Assembly: GCA_002099365.1 (NCBI GenBank)
Contig: MSED01000014.1
Coordinates: 682,001 to 746,000, forward strand
DNA: 64,000 nucleotides
Direction: 5' to 3'
Source: Phialophora verrucosa
Taxonomy: Eukaryota > Ascomycota > Eurotiomycetes > Chaetothyriales > Herpotrichiellaceae
Part shown: piece after piece, positions 1 through 12,877 of the stretch
Layout: every line of letters begins with the position of its first letter
How positions within the stretch are numbered: the first letter of the stretch is position 1
Notes under the pieces: model-generated
Told to the model about the DNA's origin: nothing
Seen by the model: the letters and a program-made list of their open reading frames with translations, nothing else
The model's database searches: none
Program-made: the position numbers and the translations under genes

Positions 1-702
1 ATGCCAGCCTTGCTGACAGAATATCCCAGCACGTTGGTAACGCCCGTGACACGATTGAACTCGAGGTCTCCGCTCGGACTGGAAATGAATATGATCTTCT
101 TCTCTTTGCCGTTTCGCACGAGGTTGAGGAAGGAGTTGATGACGAATATGTTGCAGATTAGGTTGGCTTTGACATTCTCATTGATCTCCTTCTCAAGCGC
201 CTCCTCCTTGCCGTGACTGCACTGTGTCAGCATGATGGAAGTCGCAAGCTCCTGGAGGCCCGTTCACTCACAAAGCACTTGGCGGCAGCACGCTGGTCTC
301 CGGCGATGCGGAGCCAGCGTTGAGAATCAAGACATCAAGCGAACCAGCCGTGACTTTAGAGACTTCAGCGGCAGCCTGGTCCAACTTCCTCGGGTCTGCG
401 ATATCGGTCACAACAATATGGATGTTTTTGCGCTTTGCAGCAAGCTCCTCAAGCGGACCGGCAGTTCCTCGACTTCGAATGATGGCAAACACTTGGTTCT
501 TCGGATCGACGGACTTGGGCGGGCGCAGTCAGTGGCATGCCTTTGTCGTGACTACAATGGTAGCGGTAGACTCACAAGATTATCGACGAAGCCGAGCTGC
601 AAAGATGCTCCTGTTAGCATTTGAAGATGTGATAGTAGTGTTTGATCTGGGGAAGCCTACTCCGATGCCTCGTGTCGCGCCGGTGATAGCCCATGACACC
701 AT
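1..702 (-). CDS. Short-chain dehydrogenase/reductase, 3' end beyond window
   Basis: NAD(P)-dependent oxidoreductase of the classical SDR type, probably cytosolic, substrate unknown. The start is the ATG at 702-700. Exon 1 (661-702) gives MVSWAITGATRGIG with the TGxxxGxG cofactor motif. A small second exon encodes LGFVDNL, and the third starts SVDPKNQVFAIIRSR and contains the LNAG motif. A further intron near 210-260 joins to an exon with a serine-rich strand (FISSPSG) and the catalytic YSVSKAG (YxxxK) close to the left edge. Introns were placed by GT-AG consensus and frame. The C-terminal third is missing because the window ends. The nearest intact neighbour, a sulfatase, is on the same strand about 1.6 kb away. 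Confidence 0.82.
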
Positions 703-2289
703 TTTCAGATTCTTCAATATTAGGCAGGTATTAGTGACCGGGACAGAGTGTCGAAGAGGGTTTGGATGATCCGGATCGTTTTATTCGGTTCGTTCGGGTT
801 GTGTGATGGGTCGAGAGAAGGGGCGGCTGTCGCCATCATCTTATACCCGTCGCGATCTGCCAGGGAAGTGAGAGGTACCTGGTCGAATATACTGTAATCA
901 GTGGAAAGTATTTGCGAAGTAACATTAATAATTTATTCTTGGGATGTTCGCTGATACTGTCAATAACGGATGGCAGTAGAATTATGTAAAGTCAGGCAAC
1001 TATTTCCGACTCTTGGGCAAACATTGAAGGCTAGGAAGAAGCCGCTGAAGAAATCTGCCCTCAATTTCCACAGCGTTGGGTCGTTGTCAATAGGACCATT
1101 AGATACAAAAGCATTCAGCTACGTTAATCAACAGTGCCTACCGCGCACCGGGGGTCCTGATACATAATTATCCATAGGGCATCTCGCATGCTTCAGTGAT
1201 ACTCCGAGATCGTGCTATGGACATTTACACAATGCAACAGCACTCGGCCTTACAGTGAAAGGCCATTACTACATACATACATACATATGTATATATATAT
1301 ACCCCGAACTGTGCTTTGTCCCTTACTATTTTCGTTCAGGAAAGGGAGCACGGCCGCCTGAATCGCACGAGTGACGGAGCATCGAGGGCGCCCCGGCTGA
1401 CCACGGGGAGGGTCAAGGGAGCCACGGCAGAGTACGTGGAACACCGGGGGGAGTACTGAGGGAGGACGCCCGAGCACTGCAGAAGCCAGTTCAGGCTCAG
1501 GTGCCCTTTTGGGCCCTCGGCTACAGTTGCCCAGCCGTGCTCTTAGTAGCCTACTGCCTGGCGTGGTGACACGTTCAATCCTGGCGTTTATGGCAAGTTT
1601 TCAGTTCAAGAATTCGAAAGGTTTTTGACCTATTTAGCAGAGTACTACCCGATCATCTGCGAGGTGCAGACATACCAATGAACGAATCGTCTATAGCTAG
1701 TGTTTACAAATTTATGATACCGATTGACATAGCAGGTAGCGCCTTGGTAACTACACTTACCGCTATATAATACTTAATTATAAGTAATAAAGCTCATCCC
1801 TAGTTTAATATAACTCTTATACTTTCAGTCTATATATTGTACGGGTGTTGATGGGGGTGAGGTTACCCTCACTCGTCTCGGCCAGGCAGGTTAAGAAGGT
1901 ATATTAGTGGCATCCATCGTCAACGACCAAAACAACCAACAACTAAACTCGCGTGCTCTCTATGCGTGTGGTAACGTCTGCTCTCGCCAGCACCGTCTCG
2001 TGCCGTTGTGGCTGCTCGCAATTGCCAGTTCGTTCGAACGTATGTCTCATAAATGAATGTCTATGTCTCTGTCTCCTATGTTCTAATAGCATAAAAATGC
2101 TGCCCTATTTATGCCCGGGGCCACTACACCCCCTGTTCACGCGATTCAAGCCCTAACCAATCATCTGAGGGCTGTACAATTGTCCAGGCCCCTCAGCCTC
2201 GCGCTGCCTTGCCTCTCTGCTCACATGCGCACTTCACGTGCCCCAGCACACTATATGTAAATCATGGTCAAAGGCGCCAACTTCCAGGT
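703..2289. other. Intergenic region with simple repeat and AT-rich tract
   Basis: No supportable gene. It holds a CATA/TA microsatellite, an AT-rich tract at about 1735-1845, and GC-rich stretches without a conserved frame. A TGTTG...CA-bounded stretch at about 1849-2177 looks faintly like a solo LTR, but no target-site duplication was found. Confidence 0.5.
1269..1302. repeat. Microsatellite (CATA)n followed by (TA)n
   Basis: Tandem ACAT/CATA units run directly into an ATATATAT tract, a compound simple-sequence repeat in non-coding DNA. Confidence 0.85.
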
Positions 2290-4187
2290 CTAAGACTCAT
2301 CTGTGACAAAAGTACCCCATTCGAAATCATCCACCACCCCTACTTCCTGCACGTATGCTGCATACTCTGCCAACAATTGCTTGAGTTTCTCCGGGTGCGA
2401 TGCCCTCAGATCTTTCGTCTCCCCAGGATCCTGATCCAGGTCGTAAAGCTGCCATTTGTCTGGTCCAAACGGTTTGGGGATGAAGAGTGCCTTCCACTGC
2501 CCTTTGCGAAGACCTCTTCGTCCGAACAGTTCCCAGCCAACCACGTGGTCGTCCGCGTGGATCCTATCGACAGACCCCGTCAGGTAGGGCGTCCAAGAGT
2601 GTCCACGCATCGGTTGGATCTTGCGACCTTTGTATTTTGTTCCTGGATGCGACACGCGCGCCCAATCGAGGATGGTCGGAGCAATGTCCATCACAGTGCA
2701 AAAGTCGTGCCGAATGTCACCACCAGCTTGATTCTTTGGCCCCAAAACGCTTTCCTTGACCCGCCCACCAGCCCACAGAATCAGCGGAACCCGGATTCCA
2801 CCCTCGGACGTAAAGGCCTTATACAGGCGGGAAGGGGCGGTGCCTGCCTGGGCCCAATGTGGGCCGTACCACACGTATGAATTCGCCCGACCGATGTTTT
2901 CTATCGAGTTGTCGTAGTACTTTTCCAAGTGCGCGGCCATGTTGTCGCCCATGACGGGCACGGCTTCCAGCATCATTCCTTCGGCGCCATTGTCAGACAT
3001 GAAGAGCACAACAGTGTTTTCAAGCTCGTCGGTTTTTCCGAGATGGGCCAGCACTCGGCCAATTTGCTCGTCGATCCGGTCCACCATACCGGCATAGGCT
3101 TCCATCGTGCGCGCGGAATACGCCTGGTCCTCTGGTGAAAGTGACTCCCAATCCCGAGCCAGTCGGTTATCCCCAAGCGCCACAACGTCGTGGGGGACCA
3201 CATCTTTCCCAACCAGCCCCAACTCCTTGAGTTTTCGCAGGCGTCTTTCGCGGAGGGCGGCTGGTCCGTCATCATAAGCACCCCGGTATCGCTCAATGCT
3301 CTCCTGGGGTGCTTGGAGAGGCCAATGCGGTGCGGCGAAGGGCAGATAGGCAAAAAAGGGGCGGCCTCGGTCATCGTCCGTCCTCGCATCAAAGTAGTGC
3401 AAGAGTTTATCGACGTAAGAATCTGTGGAATAAAAGTCGGGACCTAGATCTTCGGGTGGGATGTTCTTGTCGCCTTCAACATACAAGGAAGGACAATGTT
3501 TGATCCAACCTGGTTTCTCGTCCCCAGCGGCCAACTGGGGTTCGTAAGCATAGTGATTGGCAGCGCCCTGTTGCAGAGGAATCAATCTCAGCACATGCGT
3601 GTCTTTTGATGCCTAATGATGAATTTTCTGGCATACCGGAAGCAAAGCGAATGACTTTTCAAATCCACGGTCGCTGGGGAACCGTCCTGGCTCGCTACCC
3701 AAGTGCCATTTACCAGCCATCATGGTCAGATAGCCAGCCTCGTTGAGAAGTTCAGGAAGGGGTGCCACTGCATCATTGAGGAAGCCTTCATATCCTGGCT
3801 TGTCTTTATGGAATTCAGCTTTGGTTTCGGCCATGGTTCCTATCCCAGCAATGTCTTTGGGAAAGGGCTATGGTCAGCAACAAATCCTGTCTTGTTTCTG
3901 CAGGGAAATGCCCACGCTAACATGTTTGATTTCTTGGAATAATATATGCGATGGAGGAAAAACTCACGGTGGTCTGTTCCACTCATCAACATCGATCTTG
4001 TTGGAGAACATGCTGACGCTGCGTGAAAGTCTGTGAAACGTAGACCCTCGGAGGCCAGGCGAGCAAGATGCGGTGTTCTTATTTCACCTCCAAATGGAGT
4101 GACATCTGAGAAGCCCAAATCATCCGCGACGATCAACAAAAAGTTCGGTCGTTTGCCCATGGCACTAGCAATACTGGCCAAGATCAA
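2290..4187 (-). CDS. Type I sulfatase (arylsulfatase family)
   Basis: Hydrolyses sulfate esters; the substrate is not predictable. Three exons (3968-4187, 3637-3854, 2290-3567) give 571 residues. Near the N-terminus are the metal-binding VADDLG and the signature CSPTRSMLMSG. In this family the Cys of CxPxR is converted to formylglycine, the catalytic residue. Next come GKWHLG, the second sulfatase signature, and a C-terminal block with LYDLDQDPGETKDL typical of bacterial-type arylsulfatases. Both splice junctions keep frame (DH|HIAGIG and LLP|GAANHY). No clear signal peptide is seen, which suggests an intracellular enzyme. The gene is transcribed away from the efflux pump to its right, so the 838-bp gap between them is a shared divergent promoter. 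Confidence 0.9.
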
Positions 4188-5025
4188 AGCTCGGAACCGG
4201 GAAGATTTCGGTAGGTTCGGGTTTCTGGTAGCTTGTTGTTATAAAAAGTATCTTCACCCGTGTGTCAAGGGTTAAGAATGTGTCGTTGGTTGTCTTCCTG
4301 AACACGGGCACATGTGGTAAACCCTCTACAGAAACCAGTGTTTGATATCCTCGTACGGTGTGTCGAGCGGAAAAGGGTCGGATTGAGTACCACGTGTGGG
4401 ATCCGCTTGTCGGGCCCATACTCTCCACTGGAACCCCAAGGAATCACAACATCAGCGACCTTTATTCCCCCCCATGGTCTCTTGAGTCCGACTGACTTGG
4501 CATCCGCTATTTACTAGCCTTGCATACTCTTTGTTTTGGAAAGACATGATATATGCACTACAGTCTTGCTCCGTCGTGAACTTGTAAAACAGATTCTGAA
4601 AAACTGGACCGGATATAGGATATCGTTGGGGTCAAAGTCCCGGGAAACTATCACCACACTAAGAAGCGCCAGCATGCGGACTCCCTTCATCCGAGGCTCT
4701 CAATAGTCTGCAAATTAATAGTTTAGGGCCTGAACGCGATTGCAAGAATCCTGATACGGGCTCGTCGGCTAATTCGGCATGCAGGAATTTACTCCGTAAA
4801 TCTGGGGAAAAGCTTCCCCCTATCGATACTGGATGCCATGGGGTAAGGGTTGCTTGTTTGGACAGTTAGGCTATTTCTGGGGTAATGGGTCGGACGATAT
4901 TTCATTTCGAGTATAGATAGAACGAACTTGGAGCATCAGATACTTGTGCACTTTTCCCGTAACCAACAATCTTGTTCTTTACCCGCCAGCAGTTAATCGC
5001 AAGACAGAATAGAAGTTCGCGGGAA
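4188..5025. promoter_or_regulatory. Divergent promoter, sulfatase / MFS pump
   Basis: Region of 838 bp between two divergently transcribed genes. No conserved frame. No specific operator could be recognised. Confidence 0.4.
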
Positions 5026-7935
5026 ATGGCAGACGATGTATGCAGAGCAAGCCCTTATCAGTTCGCCACGCTGGTCCCATGAGAAACGTACTCTCAAAAT
5101 GCTGGCAGGAGATGCTGACGATTTCTTTTTCAAATGTCTAGACCATTCATTCGGCTCCTCGTCGTCGGCTGGGGTTTTCGGACGCTGCAGCACAAGATGA
5201 GTACGAAAGAGAGACAAAAATCGAGATAGAAACAAGAGCATACATTGCCGAAGAGTCTACCAAACATGTCCTGGAGACAGGACTGTTGCGTTCCATCATC
5301 GAGCCGAGAACAGTGGGTGTTTTCTGTTTTGCCTGGATGGCGGGCGAGATCAGTCCCCAAGAGCTGACGGTTTGTTATCTTGCCAGGCCATCACTCTGTT
5401 CGCACTCTCTTTGGGATGGTTCGCTGGGGCATGGGGGTTCAATCCTGCTGCTGCAATCCTGACTCTCATCGCTGCTGACATTGGTGGGTTAATGCAAAAT
5501 ATATCGAGCCCGAAGTTTTGGAACCCCCGACTCACCACAACCCCCTTAGATCCTACATCCAAGAATTCGACACTCTTCTCAATTGCCTGGAGTATGGGAT
5601 TGGCAGTTGGATATTTGCTGGTTGGCCGCCTGGCAGATATTTGTGGTCGACGCTGGGTTCTTATTTCTTTCAATCTAATTGGTTTTGTCGGTGGTAAGTT
5701 TTCATGATGCAAATGCGTGGTCCTGTCCTGTCCATCTTCTTTTTAACTATGAGATGCGTCTACTAACGAAGTCGTTGGACTCATATAGGTATTGTTGCCG
5801 GCACTGCAAACAGTGTCAACACTTTGATCGGAGCCAATGTATGCTTTTGCCTTCTTTCCAGCATGTGCTTGCCTTTTCGGTCTTGATTTGTCTCCGTCAC
5901 TTGAATCTGTTTACTGACATGATCTCGCAACGTGAAAAGATATTGATCGGTCTAGCTGCTGGAGCTCAATTCGCGGCAATGGTCACGGCTACAGGCAAGT
6001 TTGCGTCCTCATCGAACATTTCAGTACCATTTTCTAACTTTTGGGGGCTTTTTTAGAACTCCTCCCGAACAAACATAAAATGCTTACCATAGCCCTGGTG
6101 TTGTGTCTCGTCTTTCCGGCAACAGCTATGAGTCCATATATTGGTAGGCCCCCTTTGCTTCTGTCAGACATCAGGCTTGCTCGTTAGCATGTGCCAACGA
6201 GAGCCCGACCATACCCACAGAGTCAAGTTTAATAACTCCATTGGGCATTGTTCAGGGCGTCGACTCTATGAGACAGCGAGCTGGAGATTCATCTATTGGA
6301 TATACGTCATTGTGGTCGGTAAGCGTGACAACTATCTAACCGGACCGAGTCATGGAGCTTTCTCTAACATTCACACTGCGTTTTAGCCGTCGAGTTGGTT
6401 TTATTCTTCTTCTTCTATCATCCACGAGACTCTGTTAGCGTTCTATCGGTTCGTTCGCGTCTCAGACGTCTCGACTTTGGTGGCATGATTCTCGCTTCGG
6501 CAGGCTTGACCCTTTGCACGCTCGGTCTGTCATGGGGAGGCAATCCAAAACCATGGACATCAGGTATGTCACTGAGTAACTGAAGACTTCGTATCAGTAC
6601 TATGATGTACTCGTAATGGGTATTGACATTTACGTTGCTAGGCCTGGTATTAGGAACGTTAATCAGCGGTGTCGGCACTATGGTCTTGCTGGTTCTTTAT
6701 GGTAACGTCATTATCAAGTCTCATATCGACAGAAAAGGGAAATTCTGACTTTGGATTAGAGTCGTACATGCCCATTACAGAGCCATTCTTGCCCATGCAT
6801 CTATTCAAAGACATTAGGGGCTTTACGAGCCTGCTTGTCGTCGCCAGTTCAGCTGGTATTGCATTTGTGGGCATGCACATCATTTGGCCTACCCGTAAGT
6901 TGCCTGTTCTGATATCTATCACATCTCAGCAGACCCAGATCTGACTATCCTCGGCTTACTGATATTTTCCTGCTTCTCAGAGGCTCTCAGGTACTATGGT
7001 CAAAACTCCGACTGGCAAACCGTGGCTTGGATGTCGTCCACGACAGGGTTTGGAACCTGGGCCGCCACAGTGTTCTGTGGGCCGTTCTGGTCCAAGATTG
7101 GTTACGTCAAATGGCAGCTTGTGTTCTGGTGTGTTTGGCTGACTGCGTTCACGGGAGCCTTGATGAACTGCAAGCCAGACGACAAGGCCTTTGCCGCCGC
7201 AATCTCCTTTTTGGCCGGCTGCCCGGTCGGATACTTGGAGAACCAGGCCGGCATGCTCGTGCAGTTGATCGCACCGGAAGGTCAACAGAGTACCTATTTT
7301 GGGGCGAGTCAAGGTATCCGGACGGCTGCGGGATCCATCGGGACGGCAGTTTTTGTGGCCATTCTAAACAGTGAGTTTTGTTTGCTTTTCAGCTGACATG
7401 GCATTCTTCCCCCTTTAACACATTCCACACACATGGCTTTCTTCCTGTGGGAGGGCTAGCTAACGAGGTCTTTGGTATATTAGACAAAATGCTCCCAACG
7501 ATTCAATCATACGTCACCAAAGCCGTTCTCCCGCTAGGCTTGCCCAAGCCCAGTCTCGGGCCGCTGATCAAGGCACTTGTTTCTAGCGGGCCCGCAAGGA
7601 CAAAAGCCCTCGGCGCTGTGCCCGGTATCACCCCCGAGGTCATGTCGGCGGCCCAGAAAGCCTACGACGATGGTCTTGTGGAAGCGTACAGGTACATGTA
7701 CTACGCGGCCATCGCTTTCGGGGTTTGGTCCATCGTGGCCGCCCTGTGTCTCCGGCCCATGGACCACCTCCTCACAAACCACGTGCCGAAGAGCAACGGG
7801 CACAATTCGCGAGAGGTGAAGATAATATCGGTCGAGTTGGAACAGGACATGGGCGTGGACAAAAGAGCGGCAGGAGGCACGTCTGTGCATCTTGAACAGG
7901 GTTGCCAGGATTCGAATCCGAGACTCGCTTCGTAA
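5026..7935 (+). CDS. MFS efflux transporter, TRI12-like (14-TM type)
   Basis: Integral membrane drug/metabolite exporter of the fungal TRI12-like (DHA2) group. Thirteen exons fit by frame: a 12-nt first exon (MADD), then a soluble N-terminus rich in Glu, then membrane segments. Motif A appears as GRLADICGRRW after FSIAWSMGLAVGYLL. Other recognisable blocks are IGANILIGLAAGAQF, the RRLYETASWRFIYWIY segment and FLPMHLFKDIRGF. The last exon encodes the final transmembrane helix and a hydrophilic tail. The intron after VTAT uses a GC donor (GGCAAGT). All junctions keep frame, so the gene appears intact. The family was named after a trichothecene exporter, but members export many compounds and no mycotoxin genes are seen here. 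Confidence 0.87.
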
Positions 7936-7939
7936 TCAT

Positions 7940-8070
7940 GGAATCGATTTCCGGCATTCCCAGGACTCGGTTAGGGATTCGATTCCTAATTATACTATAC
8001 TTAGTATACTTGGTAAGGCATAAATATATAGATACCAGTACAGTAAATACTAAAATTATTAGTAAAAACC
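7940..8070. other. AT-rich patch downstream of the MFS gene
   Basis: A short AT-rich stretch with alternating TA steps (around 7990-8060) in otherwise balanced DNA. It could be a 3' untranslated region or a trace of an old repeat. Confidence 0.3.
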
Positions 8071-8265
8071 CTTGCGCCGATTCGGTTGCGGTATTGACAC
8101 TACACGGTTGCTCTTTGTTCCTGCCAAGATGCTCTTCACAGTTGCAAATACCTACGACTTTTGCGTCTTTGTGATGTCAGTTCTCTTTCGTCCCTTCGCA
8201 AATATACCGCATCCATTCGAATTTGGACTTAAGGGCGGTGGTGCTAGGACAACAAGCGCGTCGGC

Positions 8266-9040
8266 ATGGCATCATCGATCATCGACCATGAATCGTTCCT
8301 TCGGGTTGCCGCAAAAAGCCCCTTGATTCTGACACCTATGGCAGAGAAATATCGGTTGCTCAAGAAGACACCGCCTCACAAAATCTTCATCGTTGATTTG
8401 GAGAGTGTGTCGAGTTTGCAGAAGGGATTGCCCATGTGTCCGACCGAGGTAACATTCAGGGATGGAAACAACAAAATCCTCGAGAGTTGCATTATCAATG
8501 CAAAAGGCATGACAAATATTGGGTTTGAGGAAAAGCTACGAAACCTAGGCTACACCCACCGGAAAAGTTTTGAGTCAGCTAGGAGAATCCGCGGGAGCCG
8601 TACAGGTCCACTCAAGGGCAGGGCCAGGACACCGAAAGAGATCCTACAAGTATTACGCGAGCATGGATTTGGACCTGATGCATTTTGAGTTGAATACTAG
8701 GTATGCCTGTACGATCGCAGGTGCATGGAAGTCGTGATCAAAGATTCTGGAGAGTCTCCCGACGGCATACTTCCACCACCGACCCGGTGCTGGACGGTGT
8801 GTTCAGACTTCATGCACGCCTTGCCCGGTAAGTTTTGCCGGGATTCAGCAAGTGATGTGGCTGTTACTGACGATGGCCAGGACTAGGATCGTCGTACACG
8901 CTTGGAAACGTCGCTAAGCTCATGAACCCGACTAATCTGAAGGCCTACAGCTCCATTATTCGTCATCGGATACTTTTGTGCTCTACGATCTTCTGCACCG
9001 TTGGATCAATATCTACGGGCGTGGTGGGAATTTTTCAGTC
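8266..9040 (+). pseudogene. Probable exonuclease-like (RNase H fold) remnant
   Basis: An open frame of 140 codons (8266-8688) contains IFIVDLESVSS followed by EVTFRDGNNKILESCIIN. This resembles the first strand pair and D-x-E motif of DEDDh exonuclease-like proteins common in fungi. After the stop, two further stretches in different frames look related: SYTLGNVAKLMNPTNLKAYS near 8890-8950 and HYSSSDTFVLYDLLHRW near 8950-9000. The last resembles the later Asp motif of the fold. The pieces need at least two frame changes, and no good introns connect them. It is read here as a broken copy. Family assignment rests on motif resemblance only, and the first frame alone could be a small hypothetical protein. 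Confidence 0.35.
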
Positions 9041-10554
9041 GAAGGATAGATTGCCCTGCACGAGATGGGACATACGTTACTTGTCAGCGAGTTGAGCTAG
9101 GGGACGATGCGAAAAGTTGAGCTGTAAATCCCCTCTGTGACAGTCGAGTAAAATGTGGCAGTATCTACGAAGAGATCCACAAAAGAAGCAAACCATGGCT
9201 GAGATCGGGGTGGTTTGTCCAGACAGGAGGAGGAGGAGCCTGTTTGTTCGAATTGCAAATACCCGGCTGCTACGGGTAGGTAATCGACATCGGTACAAAG
9301 CAACAGTTTATTGCAAGCCTTGCGTCGATGAACTGGAGGCAATAAGGGACAGATGCGACCAGCCAGTCAGTATCAGAAAAACTTTCTACGAAAGGCGTGC
9401 CGGGGCATCGAAGACAGCAGGGAAAGGGTCCTGCGACCGAATGAGAGATGTCATACGAACAGTGGACCTTTGAAACGGTCTCCTCTTGCCACAAATGAAT
9501 TTGTGCTTTCAGTGCAGGAAACAGTATCATACGAAGTCTGACAGATGATTCTTTGATTCTTTGACAAGGCGCTGCGCTTCGCGGGTGGCCTTGCAGTGTG
9601 TCAGGAAGAGGTCACAGCCCCTGGGATCAAGGAGAGCCAATGATACTCAGCCGTACCGTTCAACTCTGATGCAAAGCGCCGGACCAGCGCCAAATTTGCT
9701 TCAGTGATGGTGAACCGCTAGCAGACTCATTGTAACTGCTAATTAGGTCCGGCTCCCATGTGTTGGAAAATGTCCCGCTTTGCTGTCGTTTCATATATGT
9801 TCCTTGATTGCGACCCCGAGCTTTCGCCACTGTAACGAGCTCATGTGTGATATGATTGATTCGTGAGAGTTCTGAGTACGGAACGTGAGAAGAAGAGCTG
9901 AATCCTCGCTAATCGCCTTGTGCCTTCCTCGCAGGCGCCCGCACTTTTCGCATCAGCCATATTGCATGTAACGGTGACGATACGATAGCCGACTGCAAGG
10001 GGCCGGATTCTCTGCAACTCCAAACCTCAAATCAACGGAGGTACACAAGGTTAGAAGGCACCATTAATGCCAAAGAGTGGGATCTTGCATTCGCGGGGCA
10101 CAGGGGGTTCTGTCATGTAATCAGGCTATTCGTCCTCTCTAAATCCTAAGAATGACCAACAACACGAGACCGCAAACCTGATTTTAGTGCTTGGCAGTCC
10201 CTGACGGCAACCTTGCTGGCGCCTGTGTTCTGGCGATTGGGCCGTCCGTGCATTGCCAGGAAGTACCGTACAGCCTGACTGACATGTTGCATTTCGGCGC
10301 AGAAGGATGTTGCAGTCACGCTTGCTGTGTGCACAGCCCGAATCTGCCTCGCCGACGCCCTGGATATAAGGCTGCAGGCAGCCATTTGAGGGTGAAGGGA
10401 TGCTCCGTCTCGCCGGAAGACTCAGTACAAGAATGTTGCCTGCCTTTCAGTCTGAACTCTTGCCCTTGTTTCTAAACAGTGAGTAATTAATGACTAGCCC
10501 GTGCCCGTCTCCTTTGGCCAGTTCAGATTGAGAATTAGCCAGTCGCGCTATCCT
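9041..10554. other. Intergenic region, no gene recognised
   Basis: Several short open frames occur on both strands, but none shows a recognisable motif, splice pattern or family resemblance. The last few hundred bases are the upstream region of the CorA-like gene. Confidence 0.45.
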
Positions 10555-12467
10555 ATGTCTTCGTCAACCCATTCGCTCTCCCAGAACGTCTCAGCACGCA
10601 CAGAGAGCACTGCCGTGGATGGAAATGATGCCGGCCGAGCCCGCGACCTCGATGTCAAACATGCCACGATTGTAGACATTGATTTATCGAATCCCATCCG
10701 ACTTACTTCTCAACGGCCATCTATCGATGAGTTGACCTGCCGCGGACCTGGCCAAGTAATGAAATCCACTTCGGCAGACAGTACCGACCTGCGATGGGTC
10801 CACCTACCCGCCAACTGTATGTCATGGGTGGAAGACTTGATGGCCGCAGTCTGCACAGAAAAAGGTCTTACCGTCCTCCGAAATGCGGACGGCACTGGTT
10901 CAAATCCTCTCCTTCGCAAGGATCTCTGGGCTCACCTGTTCCACGGAAAAGCATCCAATCAGATCCATGCCCGTTTCATGGGACCCGTATGCACCTCTTT
11001 CTCTCTCTCGGTCGACGACGAGGAGTCCGGCTCCGACGGCGGCGCGCCGCGCGGAACGCTGGGCAACCTTGTCCTGTACATGCCCTTCTTGCATTGGGAG
11101 TCCTTGGATGCCTGGTCGGAGAGGCAAGAGTTGATTCGTGAGATCAAAGCAGGGAGACCTGGGAGATCCCAGGTCGATAGGGAGTTCCTCACGACATACC
11201 TGCGCCATAAAACGGCACCGCTACATGATCGGCGGTCTCTCCATCAGGCGTTCTACCATTTCTCTGGCCTGACGAGATCGGTGCCAAGGGTGGATCAAGT
11301 CATGGAGGAATTCACATCCGCGAGGGCTGGCCAGGATGCATGCGCGAAACTGATGGTTGTGGATCAATTATGGCTCTGGTTGATCAAAGGCGGCACACGA
11401 CCAACCCACGAACAAGATGAAGATGGCAATGGCTCGTCAGCGGACCCAGATCTGGTCATCACTGCCTTTCCCGATCGGTTTAACGACCGGTACGATTCCG
11501 CCAACGTTCACCGCTGCATTGTCGAACACCTCGAACGAGGGCTGCAGCCTCCGCTCAAGAAAGTGGAAGATCTTGTGGCTTTGATAGTGGAGCACTGTAC
11601 GGGTGTCTTCTTCCAACGCCAGCTTGAGAATGACAAATGGTTCCTCGAGTTTTTCGCCGCAGCCATCGGGGAAGTGGTAAGCCTCTCCATCCTCCTCGTC
11701 TAATTGACTCCCCTTCTTCCCTAACCGCAACGCAGCGAGAATCCCAAAAAGCCGCCTTCAATGCCTTCTGCGCTGCCTCCCGTTGTCTCCAGGCCCGCCA
11801 GTCGCAGCCCTCGATATCCTCTGCACTGTCCGACCCATCTTTGAGCATCACCGAAGAAACTTCCCTCGTCAGCCGCATCAAGGCCATCATCGACGAGCTC
11901 ACCTGCATCGACTACATCTTGTCGCGCCAAGAAGGCGTCCTCCACTCACTGACGCGCGCCCAACCTAAATCACGCATGCTCCGCACCGTTGCCGAGATGG
12001 TGAAGGAGCGCCGCGCAGCATGGGCGTCGGTCGCCTCCACCGCCGGGGTGTGCCACTCTGAAATCCAGGCGCAGATGGACCTCAAGCAGAAACAGGCCAA
12101 CCTGTCCGAGAGTAGGATGTCAAGGTTCCAAGCTCAAGCCTCGGCCTCGCACTCCCGCATCATGCTCCTCTTCACCGTCGTCACCATCATCTTCTTGCCC
12201 TTGTCCTTCCTGGCGACGTGGTTCGGCATGAACATCGAGGATCCCAAGGCCGGGAGCCTGAAACTATATCAGATCGCGGCCATCATATTTCCCATCTCAA
12301 TGGTCCTGGTGATGGTGGCGCTGGCGTTTGCGTTTAATGAAAGGCTGAGGGGCGTGGTCGTGAGAGTGGTGGAGTCTTGTTGGACTGTCTTTTCTGGGAC
12401 GCGACCTACAGATGAGGATGAAAGGCCCTGGAGGAATCGCGACGATGATAGTATGGAGATGGTGTAG
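10555..12467 (+). CDS. CorA-like divalent metal transporter protein
   Basis: Member of the CorA/ZntB-like family of Mg2+ or Zn2+ channels. Two exons (10555-11676 and 11736-12467) with a 59-bp intron at GEV|RESQK give 617 residues. The large cytosolic N-terminal domain is followed by a helical stalk containing QAQMDLKQKQANLSESRMS. Then come two C-terminal membrane helices: the first runs from MLLFTVVTIIFLPLSFLATW straight into FGMN, the family's GMN pore signature, and the second is YQIAAIIFPISMVLVMVAL. The upstream in-frame sequence has no ATG, so the start at 10555 (MSSSTHSLSQ) was chosen. The short acidic C-terminal tail is typical of fungal members. No metabolic link to the neighbouring cluster is evident. 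Confidence 0.88.
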
Positions 12468-12877
12468 TTTTGATCATCTTTGTGTTAAACATTCCAGTTT
12501 GTATTAACGCGATGTGATTTCTGATAAGAGTCGATGTGCTTCTTCAAGTATCCGGCGGCCCGTGGACCCGGTCCGAGCCTTCTAGCTTCTCCGGGGTATC
12601 TTTATTCCAGGGAAACGTACTAAGACGATGGACTCTCTTGACCACCTCACATCATTCCCCAAATTTGGCGACTTGGTCGACTCTTTGGGTTGTTCTGTTT
12701 TTCGACTGCGACAATTCAGATGAATACCGTGAAGGTCCGTTCTATTCAACTTGTATTAAGCATCACTCCTGCGAAATTAAAGCAGTAATCGGCCTGGAGC
12801 GAGCATATGGTGCGGAGTCACGTTGACCATTCCTCGAGCAGCAATAGTTTTGACATAATCCCCGAACGCTGCCAGCG
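12468..12877. other. Convergent 3' region, CorA-like / P450
   Basis: 410 bp between two genes that end towards each other. Nothing beyond 3' untranslated sequence is expected or seen. Confidence 0.45.

Noticed and set aside
1250..1477. Minus-strand open frame of 75 codons, GC- and Pro-rich
   Set aside because: It runs through the microsatellite and has no recognisable motif.
1849..2177. Possible solo LTR (TGTTG...CA) beside an AT-rich tract
   Set aside because: No target-site duplication, no second copy in the window, and no internal retroelement sequence.
2209..2880. Long plus-strand open frame opposite the sulfatase
   Set aside because: Antisense shadow of a well-supported gene; no domain of its own.
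9077..10475. Several 60-106 codon frames on both strands
   Set aside because: No motif, no splice support and overlapping each other.
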